Shown: positions 63,517 to 64,000 of the stretch, one piece after another
Layout: each line of letters opens with the position of its first letter
How positions within the stretch are numbered: the stretch's first letter is position 1
Origin: Pirellulaceae bacterium
Lineage (GTDB): Bacteria; Planctomycetota; Planctomycetia; Pirellulales; Pirellulaceae
Assembly (NCBI GenBank): GCA_029243025.1
Contig: JAQWSU010000039.1
Span: forward strand, 17,131 to 81,130
Direction: 5' to 3'
Length of the DNA: 64,000 nt
Translations under genes and position numbers: made by a program
The notes under the pieces: generated by a model
What the model saw: only the letters and a program-made list of their open reading frames with translations
What the model was told of the DNA's origin: nothing
Database searches by the model: none

Positions 63517-64000
63517 GAGATCAATGAAAAGGGCTGGATGCTTTGGCCGCCGGTGCGGTTTAGTTATGACACCGTCAATTATGAGCTTCCCGTCCCCGCC
63601 CCCGCACCGCCCAGCGCCGTCAACTGGCTGGGGACCGACGACCAGGGACGTGATGTGGTCGCGCGCCTCATATATGGCTTTCGCATCTCAGTGCTGTTCG
63701 GCTTCGTTCTCACCATCATCAGTGCCGCCGTCGGCGTCTCGGTCGGCGCGTTCCAAGGGTTCTACGGCGGCCTGATCGATTTGATCGGGCAACGGTTTAT
63801 TGAAATATGGGCCGGCATGCCGGTGCTTTATCTGTTAATTATTTTGGCCTCCATCATTACGCCCAATTTCTGGTGGCTGTTGGGCTTGTTGTTGTTGTTC
63901 AGCTGGATGGGTTTCGTCGGCGTCGTGCGCGCCGAATTCCTGCGCGCCCGCAACCTGGATTTTGTCCGCGCCGCCAGGGCCTTGGGCGCCTCTGATTTAG
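63517..64000 (+). CDS. yejE: YejE-like ABC transporter permease, internal fragment
   Basis: Frame from 63517 runs off the right edge (161 codons). It reads EINEKGWMLWPPVRFSYDT, then NWLGTDDQGRDVVARLIYG, RFIEIWAGMP, PNFWWLLGL and VGVVRAEFLRARNLDFVRAA, block by block like Escherichia coli YejE, inner-membrane permease of the YejABEF peptide (microcin C) importer. About the first 90 residues, with the first membrane helix, are absent: upstream there is only microsatellite with an in-frame TAG at 63505. Base composition is more GC-rich than the rest. Either a chimeric join or a truncated foreign fragment. Confidence 0.9.

Noticed and set aside
63473..63775. 100-codon plus-strand frame over the microsatellite
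   Set aside because: The yejE frame, which matches a known family codon by codon, is in a different phase and explains this DNA.

Overview
The window looks like the chromosome of a planctomycete, probably of the Pirellula/Rhodopirellula type. It carries lineage-typical families: a DUF1587/1592/1588/1585 cytochrome-like protein, DUF1552 and DUF1501 proteins, two secreted sulfatases, a Tat-exported Gfo/Idh/MocA oxidoreductase, sialate-O-acetylesterase-like (SASA) esterases, and large secreted proteins separated by long gene-poor spacers. I saw no rRNA, tRNA, CRISPR array, transposase or phage gene. The last ~480 bases differ: they encode an internal part of a proteobacterial-type YejE permease, fused directly to an 8-bp microsatellite, and probably do not belong to the same replicon (assembly chimera or foreign insertion).

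Layout. 1-2.85 kb (minus): three genes joined by ATGA overlaps (GNAT acetyltransferase, shortened Mur-ligase-like enzyme, HPAT-like glycosyltransferase running off the edge). 3.4-5.5 kb: lipoprotein esterase and a secreted unknown. 6-14.4 kb (plus): sulfotransferase, then an overlapping operon of atypical cytochrome P450, methyltransferase, second sulfotransferase and two-subunit xanthine-dehydrogenase-type molybdenum hydroxylase; this looks like small-molecule biosynthesis. 14.6-16.3 kb: RbfA-like protein coupled to RtcB RNA ligase. 16.8-26.4 kb: coiled-coil esterase, then an operon DUF1592-family protein / DUF1552 / Gfo-Idh / sulfatase. 27-38 kb: amidase, a run of exported proteins ending in a DUF2271-PepSY pair, and an asparagine-synthetase-like enzyme. 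38-44.3 kb: two SASA esterases and two paralogous beta-lactamase-fold hydrolases. 44.4-57.4 kb: several decayed genes mixed with a coherent minus-strand set (sulfotransferase, P450, fatty-acyl-AMP ligase, ACP-thioesterase) and a HAD-UbiA fusion. 57.4-63.3 kb: molybdopterin oxidoreductase with its cytochrome b, secreted tandem-domain protein, sulfatase and DUF1501 protein.

The best candidate for an undescribed system is the FAAL / ACP-TE / P450 / sulfotransferase set at 46.6-52 kb. All chemistry needed for a stand-alone, non-polyketide version of sulfation-driven decarboxylative chain release (terminal alkene formation as in CurM/Ols) is present, but that reading is inference; a sulfated or hydroxylated fatty-acyl product is the plain alternative. 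The second candidate is the P450/methyltransferase/double sulfotransferase/molybdenum hydroxylase operon at 6-14.4 kb. Four genes in 44-58 kb carry stop codons or frameshifts, most clearly a decayed outer-membrane beta-barrel gene.
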